A DNA stretch of 64,000 nucleotides from Glycomyces sp. L485 (GTDB lineage: Bacteria > Actinomycetota > Actinomycetes > Mycobacteriales > Micromonosporaceae): positions 1 through 64,000 of the forward strand of contig NZ_JAKZEW010000009.1 of the NCBI RefSeq assembly GCF_022548875.1. Direction: 5' to 3'. The notes under the pieces are model-generated. The model ran no database searches, was not told where the DNA came from, and worked only from the letters and a program-made list of their open reading frames with translations. The position numbers were made by a program, and so were the translations under genes. Shown here piece by piece: positions 34,592-43,679 of the stretch; the stretch's first letter is position 1, and each line of letters begins with the position of its first letter.

Positions 34592-35007
34592 CCTTCGCCG
34601 ATCTCGCCCCCGGGGACGCGGTGTTCACCGCGGCCTTCCCCGTCTCACGCGAGCACCTCGCGGCCTACGCCGACGCCTCGGGCGACCACAACCCGATCCA
34701 CCTCGACGAGGCCGCCGCCAAGGCCGCCGGCCTGCCGGACGTCATCGCCCACGGCATGTTCACGATGGGCCTGGTCTCCCGCGCCGTCCTCGAATGGATC
34801 GACGGCGCCGGCATCGACGCGAGGCTCACCGAGTTCTCGGCCCGCTTCGCCAAGCCCGTCGTCGTCCCGGCCGAAACCGGCGCGATCGTCGAGGTCGAGG
34901 CGAAGGTCCGAAAGGCCGACGACGACTCCGTGGAACTGGCCCTCACCGCGTACAGCGGCGGCGAGAAGGTCCTGGTCCCCTCGCGGGCCACCCTCACTCG
35001 TAGCTGA
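34588..35007 (+). CDS. hadB: HadB-like MaoC dehydratase, catalytic subunit
   Basis: This 139-residue hot-dog protein has the hydratase-2 signature YADASGDHNPIHLDEAAA, in which Asp33 and His38 are the catalytic pair. It should dehydrate 3-hydroxyacyl-ACP (or -CoA) as a dimer with the upstream HadA. It starts by ATGA overlap with hadA. Its 3' end overlaps the convergent 3-hydroxyacyl-CoA dehydrogenase gene by 14 bases. No hadC follows. Confidence 0.92.
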   Translation: MTFADLAPGDAVFTAAFPVSREHLAAYADASGDHNPIHLDEAAAKAAGLPDVIAHGMFTMGLVSRAVLEWIDGAGIDARLTEFSARFAKPVVVPAETGAIVEVEAKVRKADDDSVELALTAYSGGEKVLVPSRATLTRS

Positions 35008-35842
35008 AGAACCCTCTGCCGCTCTTGCGGCCCAGCTCACCGGCGGCGACCAGTCTGCGCAGCAGCGCCGGCGGGAAGAATTTCGGGTCCGCGGTGTCGT
35101 CGTAGATGTTCTCCGTCGCGTGGGTGATCACATCGACGCCGGTCAGATCGGCCGTCGCCAGCGGACCCATCGGGTGGCCGAAACCGAGCTTGCAGGCGGT
35201 GTCGAGGTCTTCGGCGGAGATGACGCCGTCCTCCACGAGACGCGCCGCCTCGTTCACGAACGCGCAGATCAGCCGCGTCGTCGCGAAGCCCGCGACGTCC
35301 CGGTTCACCACCACGCACGTCTTGCCGCAGCTTTCGGCGAACGCCCGCGCCGCGTCGAGTGCCGCATCGCCGGTGTGCATACCCCGCACCAGTTCGCACA
35401 GCCGCATCATGGGGACGGGGGAGAAGAAGTGCGTCCCCACGACCCGCTCGGGGCGCGAGGCCGCCGCGGCGATCTCGGTGATCGGGATCGCCGAGGTGTT
35501 CGTCGCCAGGACCGTATCGGGCGAGCAGACCTCCGAGAGACGGCCGAAGACCTCCTGCTTGACCGGCAGCCGCTCGAACACCGCCTCCACGACGATCGAG
35601 GCCTGAGCGGCCGCGGCGATGTCCGTCGTCGAGGCGACCCGCTCCCGAGCCGCCCTGGCCTCGAGCGAGTCGACCTTTCCCTTCGCGACGAAGCGGTCGA
35701 GTGAGTCGCCGATGCCCTCCCCGGCGCGCTCCAGCGCGCGCGGATCGCTGTCGATCAGCGTCACGTCCCACTTCGCGAGGGCCGCGACCTGCGCGATCCC
35801 CGAACCCATCAGTCCCGAACCGATTACCGCCACATGCGCCAT
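34994..35842 (-). CDS. 3-hydroxybutyryl-CoA dehydrogenase family protein
   Basis: This 282-residue NAD-dependent dehydrogenase oxidises 3-hydroxyacyl-CoA to 3-ketoacyl-CoA, or runs in reverse. The NAD-binding motif is IGSGLMGSGIAQVAAL (residues 7-22), the acidic residue after the second strand is in LIDSDPRAL, the catalytic His lies in GTHFFSPVPMM, and the C-terminal helical domain has KLGFGHPMGPLATADLTG. It is a single-domain enzyme of the FadB2/Hbd type. The start lies only 25 bases from the divergent adenosyltransferase gene, so the two share a very compact promoter region. Confidence 0.94.
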   Translation of the reverse strand: MAHVAVIGSGLMGSGIAQVAALAKWDVTLIDSDPRALERAGEGIGDSLDRFVAKGKVDSLEARAARERVASTTDIAAAAQASIVVEAVFERLPVKQEVFGRLSEVCSPDTVLATNTSAIPITEIAAAASRPERVVGTHFFSPVPMMRLCELVRGMHTGDAALDAARAFAESCGKTCVVVNRDVAGFATTRLICAFVNEAARLVEDGVISAEDLDTACKLGFGHPMGPLATADLTGVDVITHATENIYDDTADPKFFPPALLRRLVAAGELGRKSGRGFFSYE

Positions 35843-35867
35843 GCGCCGAGGCTATATGGTTTTGGGT

Positions 35868-36449
35868 ATGGCGGTCAATCTCACCAGGATCTACACCAAA
35901 ACCGGCGACGACGGCACGACCGGCCTCGCCGACTTCTCCCGGGTGCCGAAGACGCATCCCCGACTCGCCGCCTACGGCGACGTCGACGAGCTGAACGCCG
36001 TCATCGGCACCGCGCTCGCACTGCACGGCGGCGAGTTCGACGAGTCGATGAAGAGCGTCCTGCTGGCCGTCCAGAACGACTTGTTCGACGTGGGCGCCGA
36101 CCTGTCGACCCCGGTCACCCAGGACCCGAAGCACCCGCCCATGCGGATCGACCAGGACTACGTGACGCGCTTGGAGACCTGGATCGACGAGTACAACGCA
36201 GACCTGGAACCGTTGCGTTCCTTCATCCTCCGCGGCGGCACCGCGGGCGCCGCGCTGCTGCACCAGGCCTGCACTGTCGCCCGCCGCGCCGAGCGTTCAA
36301 CGTGGACACTCCTGGCCGATGAGCCGGACTCCACGCACCCCGTTCCCGTCACCTATCTCAATCGGCTCTCCGACCTCTTGTTCGTCTTGGCCCGCACGGC
36401 GAACAGGGGGCAGGACGTGCTGTGGCGCCCGGGGGGCTCGCAGGAGTAA
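35868..36449 (+). CDS. Cob(I)yrinic acid a,c-diamide adenosyltransferase (PduO type)
   Basis: This 193-residue enzyme transfers the adenosyl group of ATP to cob(I)alamin, making coenzyme B12. Family motifs are IYTKTGDDGTTGL near the N-terminus (ATP binding), FILRGGTAGAALLHQACTVA, RRAER and YLNRLSDLLFVLAR. ATG 35868 gives the usual N-terminus MAVNLTRIYTK; an upstream ATG at 35856 is in frame. No ribosome-binding site is visible, but TATATG (35853-35858) could be a -10 box for a leaderless mRNA. Confidence 0.94.
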   Translation: MAVNLTRIYTKTGDDGTTGLADFSRVPKTHPRLAAYGDVDELNAVIGTALALHGGEFDESMKSVLLAVQNDLFDVGADLSTPVTQDPKHPPMRIDQDYVTRLETWIDEYNADLEPLRSFILRGGTAGAALLHQACTVARRAERSTWTLLADEPDSTHPVPVTYLNRLSDLLFVLARTANRGQDVLWRPGGSQE

Positions 36450-36488
36450 CGCACGTCAGCGCCCTGCGGTGCTGTCACCGTGTTGTCA

Positions 36489-36525
36489 AATTGTTACGCC
36501 AATTGAGACCGTCCTGAGCTTGACC
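36489..36525 (+). promoter_or_regulatory. Candidate operator and -35 before the sugar importer
   Basis: The inverted repeat AATTG-N6-CAATT (36489-36504) lies just before TTGACC (36520-36525). A weak -10-like AAGATAT (36544-36550) lies 18 bases further on. The binding-protein gene starts at 36617. The assignment is tentative. Confidence 0.3.
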
Positions 36526-36616
36526 CGGCCGGTGACACGGGCAAAGATATGAACGGTAACATCTGCCAGATAAATAGAAATCCCTCAAATTTCACTAGAC
36601 GAAAGGCAGCTGACGC

Positions 36617-37612
36617 GTGCTTAAGAAAGCTCTTGCCGGCATCGGAGCCGGCGCACTCCTCCTCGGCGCCGCGGCCTGTGGGTCCGGAGACGACTCCAGC
36701 GGCGACGACAGCGGTTCCGGTGACGGGCTGGTCGTCGGCTTCGCCCAGGTCGGCGCCGAATCCGCTTGGCGCACCGCCAACTCCGACTCCGTCCAGGCCT
36801 CCGCGGAGGCCGACGACCGCATCGCCGACCTCCAGTTCGTCGACGCGCAGCAGGACCAGGAGAAGCAGATCGAGGCGGTCCGCAACTTCATCACCCAGCG
36901 GGTCGACGTCATCGTCCTGGCTCCGGTGGTGGAGACCGGCTGGACCGACATCCTCGGTGAGGCAGAGCAGGCCGGCATCCCCGTGATCCTGGCCGACCGC
37001 GGCATCGAGCAGGCCGACGAGGACCTCTACGTCACCCGCCTCGGCTCCGACTTCGTCGAAGAGGGCCGCAAGGCCGGACAGTGGACGGTGGAGACCTTCG
37101 CCGACGACGACTCGACGCGCATCCTCGAACTCGAGGGCACCGTCGGCTCCGCCCCGGCCAACGACCGCAAGACCGGCTTCTACGAGATCCTCGACTCCGA
37201 GGGCCTGTCGTACGACCTGGTCGACTCCCAGTCCGGCGACTTCACCGCCGAGGGCGGCAAGTCGGTCATGGAGACCTTCATCTCCACGCACGGCCTCGAC
37301 GACATCGACCTGCTGTACGCCCACAACGACGAGATGGGCCTCGGCGCGATCCAGGCGATCGAAGAGGCGGGCAAGGTGCCCGGCGAGGACATCCAGATCA
37401 TCATCGTCGACGGCTCCAAGGCCGGCTTCGAAGCGGCGGTCGACGGCAAGGTCAACTACATCGTCGAGTGCAACCCGGTCTTCGGCGACCAGCTGATGGA
37501 CCTCGTGGTCGACGTCGCAGGCGGCGAAGAGTTCGACAAGTTCATCGCGGTCGAAGAGGGCGTCTACGGCGAGGCCGACTTCGAGGCCGAGCTCCCCAAC
37601 CGACAGTTCTAG
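36617..37612 (+). CDS. Sugar ABC importer, substrate-binding lipoprotein (YtfQ type)
   Basis: This 331-residue lipoprotein has lipobox LLGAAAC (Cys21), followed by a Ser/Asp/Gly linker and a type I periplasmic-binding fold of the ribose/galactofuranose group. Strand VVGFAQVGAESAWRTANSDS opens the domain; DAQQDQEKQIEAVRNFI and VLAPVVETGW are typical of YtfQ-like proteins. The gene starts at GTG 36617 with GAAAGG (36601-36606) upstream. It heads an ATPase-permease-permease operon with the E. coli ytfQ-ytfR-ytfT-yjfF order, whose characterised member imports galactofuranose. The sugar used here may differ. Confidence 0.92.
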   Translation: MLKKALAGIGAGALLLGAAACGSGDDSSGDDSGSGDGLVVGFAQVGAESAWRTANSDSVQASAEADDRIADLQFVDAQQDQEKQIEAVRNFITQRVDVIVLAPVVETGWTDILGEAEQAGIPVILADRGIEQADEDLYVTRLGSDFVEEGRKAGQWTVETFADDDSTRILELEGTVGSAPANDRKTGFYEILDSEGLSYDLVDSQSGDFTAEGGKSVMETFISTHGLDDIDLLYAHNDEMGLGAIQAIEEAGKVPGEDIQIIIVDGSKAGFEAAVDGKVNYIVECNPVFGDQLMDLVVDVAGGEEFDKFIAVEEGVYGEADFEAELPNRQF

Positions 37613-37648
37613 CCCCGGGAACACCCTCGCTCAAATGAAGTGAGCAAG

Positions 37649-37677
37649 CGTCCGGGCGGCCCAGTGCCGCCCGGACG
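37649..37677 (+). terminator. Hairpin between binding-protein and ATPase genes
   Basis: A perfect 12-bp stem (37649-37660 with 37666-37677) has loop CCAGT, 36 bases after the binding-protein stop. It is probably a partial terminator or mRNA-stabilising hairpin that keeps the binding protein in excess. Confidence 0.65.
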
Positions 37678-37724
37678 TTCCCGACTCCAGACATCCGCCC
37701 CCACGAACCGAAAGTCAGAAGCCT

Positions 37725-39248
37725 ATGTCCGACGAGCCGATCGTCCAGATGACGGGCATCACGAAGGACTTCACCGGTGTCCGCGCCCTCGACGGCGTCG
37801 ACTTCACCCTCAGGCCCGGCGAGATCCACGCCGTCATGGGGGAGAACGGCGCCGGCAAGTCCACGTTGATCAAGGTCCTCACCGGCGTCCACAGCCCCGA
37901 CGCCGGACAGATTCACCTCGACGGCGAGCCGGTCCGCTTCGCGAGCCCCGGCCACGCCCAAGCCGGAGGGATATCGACCGTCTACCAGGAAGTCAACCTC
38001 ACCGACAACCTGTCAGTCGCCGAGAACCTCTTCGCCGGTCGAGAACCCCGCTTCGGCCCGTTCATCAACTTCCGCGCGATGCGCCGCCGCGCCAAGGAAC
38101 TCCTCGACGGCATCGGCGTCGACCTCAACGTCGCCGCGCCCCTGTCGTCCTATTCGATCGCGATGCAGCAGCTCGTCGCGATCGCCCGCGCCGTCGACAT
38201 CGAGGCGAAGGTCCTCATCCTCGACGAGCCGACCTCCTCGCTCGACCGCGACGAGGTCGAAGTGCTGCTGCGCGTGATGCGCAAGCTCGCCGACCAGGGC
38301 ACGGCGATGGTCTTCATCTCCCACTTCCTCGACCAGGTCTACGAGATCTGCGACCGGATGACCGTGCTGCGCAACGGGAAGCTCGTGGGCGAATGGTCCA
38401 CGGCGGAGCTGCCGGAGAGCGAGCTCATCGGTCACATGCTCGGCCGCGAGGTCGAGGCGCTCGACGCTATCGAGCGCGAGTCCTCCCGACGGCGGCCCGG
38501 CGACGGCGTCGAGCCGCTCGTAGCCGCGACGGGCCTGGGCCGCAAGGGCTCCATCGCCCCGTTCGACCTGGACATCCGCGAGGGCGAGGTCGTCGGCCTC
38601 GCCGGGCTCCTCGGCTCGGGCCGCACCGAGACGGCCCGGCTCATCGCCGGCGCCGACCGGTCCGACTCCGGTGCGCTCGCCTTCGGCGGCGTCGAGGTGA
38701 AGGGCCACAACCCGCGCACCGCCGCCGCCCGCGGCATCGGCTTCTGCCCCGAGAACCGCAAGACCGAAGGGCTCGTGGGCGACCTGACCATCGCCGAGAA
38801 CATGATCCTGGCGATGCAGGCCTCCCGCGGTTGGGCGAGGGCGATCCCGCCGGTCCGCCGCGCCGAACTGGTCGCCGACTTCATCGACAAGCTCGACATC
38901 CGCCCCGCCAACCCCGACCTGCCGGTGAAGAACCTCTCCGGCGGCAACCAGCAGAAGGTCCTGCTGGCCCGCTGGATGCTCATCCAGCCGCGGCTGCTCA
39001 TCCTGGACGAGCCGACCCGCGGCATCGACATCGGCGCGAAGGCCGACATCCAGCGTCTGGTCGCCGAGCTGTCCGGCGAAGGCATGGCCGTCCTGTTCAT
39101 CTCCGCTGAGCTCGACGAGGTCACCCGGCTGTCCGACCGGATCGGCGTCCTGCGCGACCGCGAGCTCATCGACATCCTCCACGAGGAGTCCGACATGACC
39201 ACCGAACGCATCGTCGACACCATCGTGACGAAGGGCGGTGAGCAGTGA
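37725..39248 (+). CDS. Sugar ABC importer, double ATP-binding protein (YtfR type)
   Basis: This 507-residue protein contains two ABC ATPase domains. The first has GENGAGKST, a signature region LSSYSIAMQQLVAIARAV and ILDEPTSSLD. The second has a modified Walker A, GLLGSGRTE, a full signature LSGGNQQKVLLARWML, and ILDEPTRGIDIG. The degenerate second Walker A is normal for RbsA/MglA-type sugar ATPases. It energises uptake through the two permeases encoded next. Its stop overlaps the first permease start (GTGA). Confidence 0.94.
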   Translation: MSDEPIVQMTGITKDFTGVRALDGVDFTLRPGEIHAVMGENGAGKSTLIKVLTGVHSPDAGQIHLDGEPVRFASPGHAQAGGISTVYQEVNLTDNLSVAENLFAGREPRFGPFINFRAMRRRAKELLDGIGVDLNVAAPLSSYSIAMQQLVAIARAVDIEAKVLILDEPTSSLDRDEVEVLLRVMRKLADQGTAMVFISHFLDQVYEICDRMTVLRNGKLVGEWSTAELPESELIGHMLGREVEALDAIERESSRRRPGDGVEPLVAATGLGRKGSIAPFDLDIREGEVVGLAGLLGSGRTETARLIAGADRSDSGALAFGGVEVKGHNPRTAAARGIGFCPENRKTEGLVGDLTIAENMILAMQASRGWARAIPPVRRAELVADFIDKLDIRPANPDLPVKNLSGGNQQKVLLARWMLIQPRLLILDEPTRGIDIGAKADIQRLVAELSGEGMAVLFISAELDEVTRLSDRIGVLRDRELIDILHEESDMTTERIVDTIVTKGGEQ

Positions 39249-40297
39249 ACCCCTATTTCAAGCGGCTGATGTGGCCGCTGGCGGTCCTGGTGGCGCTCAT
39301 CGTCGTCAACATCGCCGTCACCGGCTTCGACTTCATCATCCCCAGCGTCCACGACGGACGCTTGGGCGGCGCGTTCGTGAACATCCTGCGCCGAAGCGCG
39401 CCGCTGCTGCTCATCGCGCTGGGGATGACGCTCGTCATCGCCACCAAGGGCATCGACCTGTCGGTCGGCGCGGTCTACGCCATCGGCGCGGCCATCGGCG
39501 CGCAGTACATCCTCGACCGCGACCAGTCCTCGCTCGTCGTGGTCTTCACCGCGATCGGCCTCGCCCTGCTCGTCGCGGCCGTCATCGGCGCCTGGAACGG
39601 CACCATGGTCGCGTACTTCGGGGTCCAGCCGATCGTCGCGACGCTCATCCTCATGATCGCCGGGCGCGGCATCGCCCAGCTCATCACCGGCGGCCAGATT
39701 CCGTCGGTCTCGGACACGACGCCGTTCGTCGAGCTCGGACGCGGCGCCGTCGCCACGGTCCCGGTGCCGATCATCATCGGCATCGCCGTCTTCGCCGCGC
39801 TCGTGCTCCTCACCCGCACTACGGCTCTGGGGATGCTGCTCGAATCGGTCGGCGGCAACCCCGAGGCCAGCCGTCTCGCCGGCATCCGCTCCAAGGGCAT
39901 CACCGTCCTGGTGTACCTCGTGTGCGGCTTCTGCGCAGGACTCGCCGGGCTCATGGGCGCGGCCAACCTCGGCAGCGCCGACGCCAACAACGGCGGCCTG
40001 TGGATCGAGCTCGACGCGATCCTCGCGGTCGTCATCGGCGGCACCGCGCTCATCGGCGGACGGTTCTTCCTGCTGGGCACGACCATCGGCGTCGCGATCA
40101 TCGGGACCCTCGAGGTCACGATCATCAACGTCGGCCTGTCCAGCCAGTGGCAGTTCACCGCGAAGGCGATCGTGGTGTTCGTCGTCGCGATGCTCCAGAG
40201 CCCGGAGTTCCGCGCCTGGATCCTCAAACCGTTCCGGCCCAGACGGGCCCCGGACGCCCCAGCCGAGCCCGCCACCGAGAAAGCCCTCGCCAAATGA
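39245..40297 (+). CDS. Sugar ABC importer permease (YtfT type)
   Basis: This 350-residue integral membrane protein of the BPD_transp_2 family has about nine hydrophobic helices. It includes the family signature GIDLSVGAVYAIGAAIGA, and the cytoplasmic coupling loop ESVGGNPEASRLAGIRSKG which contacts the ATPase. It starts at GTG 39245 overlapping the ATPase stop, and its own stop overlaps the second permease (ATGA). A different permease follows, so the channel is probably a heterodimer as in YtfT-YjfF. Confidence 0.93.
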   Translation: MNPYFKRLMWPLAVLVALIVVNIAVTGFDFIIPSVHDGRLGGAFVNILRRSAPLLLIALGMTLVIATKGIDLSVGAVYAIGAAIGAQYILDRDQSSLVVVFTAIGLALLVAAVIGAWNGTMVAYFGVQPIVATLILMIAGRGIAQLITGGQIPSVSDTTPFVELGRGAVATVPVPIIIGIAVFAALVLLTRTTALGMLLESVGGNPEASRLAGIRSKGITVLVYLVCGFCAGLAGLMGAANLGSADANNGGLWIELDAILAVVIGGTALIGGRFFLLGTTIGVAIIGTLEVTIINVGLSSQWQFTAKAIVVFVVAMLQSPEFRAWILKPFRPRRAPDAPAEPATEKALAK

Positions 40298-41316
40298 GCA
40301 CCACGCTGACCGAGCGCCCGGCGCACTCCACGCTCTTCGACGGCCTGAGCCGGTACATCCCCATCGGCGCGACGGTCGCGCTGCTGGTCGCCATGTACCT
40401 CGGCGGGCTGGCGAACTACAACAACTTCGACAACCCGCAGCTGATCCCGGACTTGTTCATCGGCAACGCCGGGCTCCTCATCATCGCCGTCGGCATGACG
40501 TTCGTGATCCTCTCGGGCGGCATCGACCTTTCGGTCGGGTCGATGATGGCGTTCTCGACCATGGCCCTCGCCTGGATGACCGTCGACCTGGGCATGCCTG
40601 CGGAGATCGCCGTCCCGGTGGTGCTGGTCTTCGGGACGCTCTCGGGGACGTTCACCGGCGCCGTCATCCACTACTTCGACGTGCAGCCGTTCATCGCGAC
40701 CCTGGCCGGCCTGTTCCTCTACCGGGGACTGACGCTCCAGATCTCCGACCGGGACGTGTCCATGAGAGACGTCGAGTTCTTCTCGTGGGGCATGGAGCGC
40801 ATCGAGTTCGGGAGCCCGCGCGAGGGCGGCTTCAGCCTCCCGTACATCTCGTTCATCGCGTTCGCGGTCGTCGTCATCGCGTTCATCGTCCTGCACTACA
40901 CGCGGTTCGGCCGCGGCGTCTACGCCGTCGGCGGCTCCGAGCAGTCCGCGCTGCTGATGGGCCTCCCGGTGGTGCGCACGAAGGTCGGCGTGTACGCCAT
41001 CAGCGGGTTCTGCGCCTCGCTCGGCGGCGTGGTCGCCGCGTTCTACACCAAGAGCGCCAACCCGCTCGCCGGCGTCGGCCTCGAACTCGACGCGATCGCC
41101 GCGGTCGTGGTCGGCGGCACGCTCCTGACCGGCGGCGCCGGCTTCGTGCTCGGCACGGTCGCCGGCGTCATGGTCATGGGCCTGCTGTCGACGATCATCG
41201 CCTTCCAGGGGAACCTGTCGTCGTGGTGGGCCCGGATCGTCGTCGGCATCCTGCTGCTGGCGTTCATCCTGCTCCAGAGGGTCCTGGCTCGCTCGGGAGA
41301 GAAACGCAAGGCTTGA
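40294..41316 (+). CDS. Sugar ABC importer permease (YjfF type)
   Basis: This is the second, 340-residue permease of the operon. The signature GGIDLSVGSMMAFSTMALAW and the coupling segment AVGGSEQSALLMGLPVVRTK are both present, with about eight or nine helices. The true start is ATG 40294, overlapping the previous stop; the frame is open further upstream only because it lies over the first permease in another frame. It ends the importer operon, followed by a strong bidirectional terminator. Confidence 0.93.
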   Translation: MSTTLTERPAHSTLFDGLSRYIPIGATVALLVAMYLGGLANYNNFDNPQLIPDLFIGNAGLLIIAVGMTFVILSGGIDLSVGSMMAFSTMALAWMTVDLGMPAEIAVPVVLVFGTLSGTFTGAVIHYFDVQPFIATLAGLFLYRGLTLQISDRDVSMRDVEFFSWGMERIEFGSPREGGFSLPYISFIAFAVVVIAFIVLHYTRFGRGVYAVGGSEQSALLMGLPVVRTKVGVYAISGFCASLGGVVAAFYTKSANPLAGVGLELDAIAAVVVGGTLLTGGAGFVLGTVAGVMVMGLLSTIIAFQGNLSSWWARIVVGILLLAFILLQRVLARSGEKRKA

Positions 41317-41322
41317 GCTACG

Positions 41323-41362
41323 GGCAGGGGCCGCGGACCGGTGACGGTCCGCGGCCCCTGCC
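41323..41362. terminator. Bidirectional terminator
   Basis: A perfect 18-bp stem (41323-41340 with 41345-41362) with GTGA tetraloop sits between the convergent ends of the importer operon (41316) and the copper ATPase gene (41365). Confidence 0.9.
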
Positions 41363-41364
41363 GT

Positions 41365-43479
41365 CTACTCGGGGGCGATGGCGACGCGGCGCAGCAGCTG
41401 GGCGTTGAGCGCGACGACGATCGTCGAGGCGGACATGAGGATCGCGCCGACCGCCGGGCTGAGGGTGAACCCGGCCCAGGCCAGGACGCCCGCGGCGAGT
41501 GGGATCGCCACGATGTTGTACCCGGCGGCCCAGGCAAGGTTCTGGACCATCTTGCGGTAGCTCGCCTTCGACAGCCGGATCACGCCGGTCACCCCGCGCG
41601 GGTCCGAGGAGGCCAGGACCACCCCGGCCGACTCGATCGCCACGTCGGTGCCTGCGCCGATCGCGATGCCGACGTCGGCCCTCGCCAGCGCCGGTGCGTC
41701 GTTGACCCCGTCGCCGACCATCGCCACCGTCAGGCCCCTCGCCTGGAGGTCGGCCACCGCCTGGTCCTTGTCGGCGGGCAGCACCTCGGCGAAGACCTCG
41801 TCGCGGCCTTGTGTGAATCCGAGGTCGGCGGCGACGGCCTCGGCGACGGCGCGGGCGTCGCCGGTGATCATCGCGATCTTCTCGATCCCTTGGGCGCGAA
41901 GGTCGGCGACGGCCTGCTTCGCCTCGGGCCTGATCTCGTCTTCGAGGGCGACGGCCCCGAGCACCCTCGGCTCGGACTCGGTGTCGATGAGGTACAGGAC
42001 CGTGGCGCCGCGCCCGGACCACTGGTCGATGTCCTCGCGTAGTTCGTCCGGGGCGGTGACCTCGAGCTCCCTGAGCAGGGCTGGCCCGCCGACGGCGTAG
42101 CGGCGGCCGTCCACGGTCGCCTCGACGCCCTTGCCGGTGCGGGAGCGGAAGTCGGTCGCCGAGGCGCCGCCGCGGTGGGCGTGGTCGTGGTGGTGGACGA
42201 TCGCGCGGGCGAGCGGGTGCTCGGAGTCCGATTCGACCGCGGCGGCCAGGTGCAGGACCTCGTCGGAGTCGACGCCTTCGGCGCCGGCCACGCCGGCGAC
42301 GGTGTGCTCGCCCTTGGTCAGGGTGCCGGTCTTGTCGAACAGGACCGCGTCGACCGTGCGCATCCGCTCTATCGCGAACCGGTCCTTCACGAGGATCCCG
42401 CTCTTGGCCGAGATCGCCGTGGAGATCGCTATGACCAGGGGGATCGCCAGCCCGAGGGCGTGCGGGCAGGCGATGACGAGGACCGTCACGGTCCGCACGA
42501 CGCCGCCGGTGAGGTCGCCGATGAGCGACCACACGGTGAAGGTGACCGCGGCCGAGGCGAGCGCGATGTAGAACAGCATGGCGGCGAATCGGTCGGCGAG
42601 CACCTGGGCGCGGCCGCGTGAGGACTGGGCCTGTTCGACGAGCCGCTGGATGCCGGCCAGGGCGGTGTCCTCGCCGACCGCGCCTATCTCGACGCGGATC
42701 GAGGAGTCGGTGGCGACGGTGCCTGCCACGACGCGGTCGCCGGTGCGGCGGGGGACCGGGCGGGACTCTCCGGTGATCATGGACTCGTCGAGTTCGGCCT
42801 CTCCATCGGTGATCTCGCCGTCGGCGGGGACCCGCGCGCCGGGGCGCACGAGGACCAGGTCGCCCACGGCGAGTTCGGAAGCGGGGACGGACTCGGTGCG
42901 GCCGTCCCCGCCGATTCGCTCGGCGTCGTCGGGCAGCAGCGCCGCGAGCGCGGCGAGCGCGCCCTGGGCTTGGCCGATCGCCTTCATCTCCTGCCAGTGG
43001 CCCAGCAGCATGATGGTGACCAGTGCGGCCAGCTCCCACCAGAAGTCGAGGTCGAGCAGGCCGAAGCTGGTGGCGAGGGAGGCGGTGTAGGCGACGGTGA
43101 TGGCCGTGGCGATGAGCATCATCATGCCCGGGGCCCGGTCCTTGAGCTCGTTGACGGCGCCGGCCAGGAACGGCCAGCCGCCGTAGAGGAACACCACCGA
43201 GCCGAGCACTGGGCCGACCAGGGCGATGCCGGGGAAGGCAAGCGTGTACCCGAACCAGTCCATGATCATCTCGCTGGTGACGACGATCGGGACGGTGAGG
43301 ATGAGGCTGAGCCGGAATTTGCGGCGGAACGCCTCGGGGTCGTGTCCTGCGTGCTTGTCGTGGGCGCGGTGCTCGCCGTGGGCCTCGTGCGTTCCGTGGT
43401 GCTCGTGCCGCTTGAGTGTCTCGTCGGTCGCGGTGGCGGAACGGTGCTCGTGGCCGGTGTGGTCTTCGTGGTCGCTCAT
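41365..43479 (-). CDS. Copper-translocating P-type ATPase (CopB type)
   Basis: This 704-residue P1B ATPase has an N-terminal tail of 46 residues holding 13 histidines and no CxxC metal-binding domain. It has the phosphatase motif TGES, the membrane motif VIACPHALG (CPH rather than CPC), the phosphorylation site DKTGTLTKG, the nucleotide site SEHPLARAI and the hinge GDGVNDAPALA. The CPH motif and His-rich tail indicate the CopB (P1B-3) group, which exports Cu or Ag ions. A CsoR-like palindrome precedes the gene, so copper induction is likely. No copZ or csoR gene is adjacent. Confidence 0.94.
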   Translation of the reverse strand: MSDHEDHTGHEHRSATATDETLKRHEHHGTHEAHGEHRAHDKHAGHDPEAFRRKFRLSLILTVPIVVTSEMIMDWFGYTLAFPGIALVGPVLGSVVFLYGGWPFLAGAVNELKDRAPGMMMLIATAITVAYTASLATSFGLLDLDFWWELAALVTIMLLGHWQEMKAIGQAQGALAALAALLPDDAERIGGDGRTESVPASELAVGDLVLVRPGARVPADGEITDGEAELDESMITGESRPVPRRTGDRVVAGTVATDSSIRVEIGAVGEDTALAGIQRLVEQAQSSRGRAQVLADRFAAMLFYIALASAAVTFTVWSLIGDLTGGVVRTVTVLVIACPHALGLAIPLVIAISTAISAKSGILVKDRFAIERMRTVDAVLFDKTGTLTKGEHTVAGVAGAEGVDSDEVLHLAAAVESDSEHPLARAIVHHHDHAHRGGASATDFRSRTGKGVEATVDGRRYAVGGPALLRELEVTAPDELREDIDQWSGRGATVLYLIDTESEPRVLGAVALEDEIRPEAKQAVADLRAQGIEKIAMITGDARAVAEAVAADLGFTQGRDEVFAEVLPADKDQAVADLQARGLTVAMVGDGVNDAPALARADVGIAIGAGTDVAIESAGVVLASSDPRGVTGVIRLSKASYRKMVQNLAWAAGYNIVAIPLAAGVLAWAGFTLSPAVGAILMSASTIVVALNAQLLRRVAIAPE

Positions 43480-43511
43480 CGGGGGTCTCCTTCCGGATCG
43501 ACTTCAAGCTA

Positions 43512-43532
43512 ACATACCCCTAGGGGGTATGT
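43512..43532. promoter_or_regulatory. CsoR-type operator before the copper ATPase
   Basis: ACATACCCC-TAG-GGGGTATGT is a perfect 9-bp inverted repeat around a 3-base centre, with the TACCCC/GGGGTA core typical of CsoR-family sites. It ends 33 bases upstream of the ATPase start. Confidence 0.75.
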
Positions 43533-43633
43533 AAAGCGTCTTAACGGATGCCACCCCTGCTCGCGAATTCCCGGCTGTGGCAATGCGAAACCACGCGGCT
43601 CGATATCGGACTGCACATGCCTGCGGCAAAATG

Positions 43634-43647
43634 TAGTATGACTACTA
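43634..43647 (+). promoter_or_regulatory. Candidate operator over the -10 box of the ABC/XRE operon
   Basis: TAGTA-TGAC-TACTA is a perfect 5-bp dyad, and its left half with the next base (TAGTAT) fits a -10 box. It lies 33 bases before the ABC gene start. The XRE protein at the end of the operon is a natural candidate ligand for autoregulation. Confidence 0.4.
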
Positions 43648-43679
43648 TTGATAAGAAGACTTCTACGATGGAGGTGATC

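Noticed and set aside
41318-43507. A 729-codon minus-strand frame overlapping the copper ATPase in another frame
   Set aside because: The ATPase frame holds every P-type motif; the other is Arg/Pro/His-rich out-of-frame reading.
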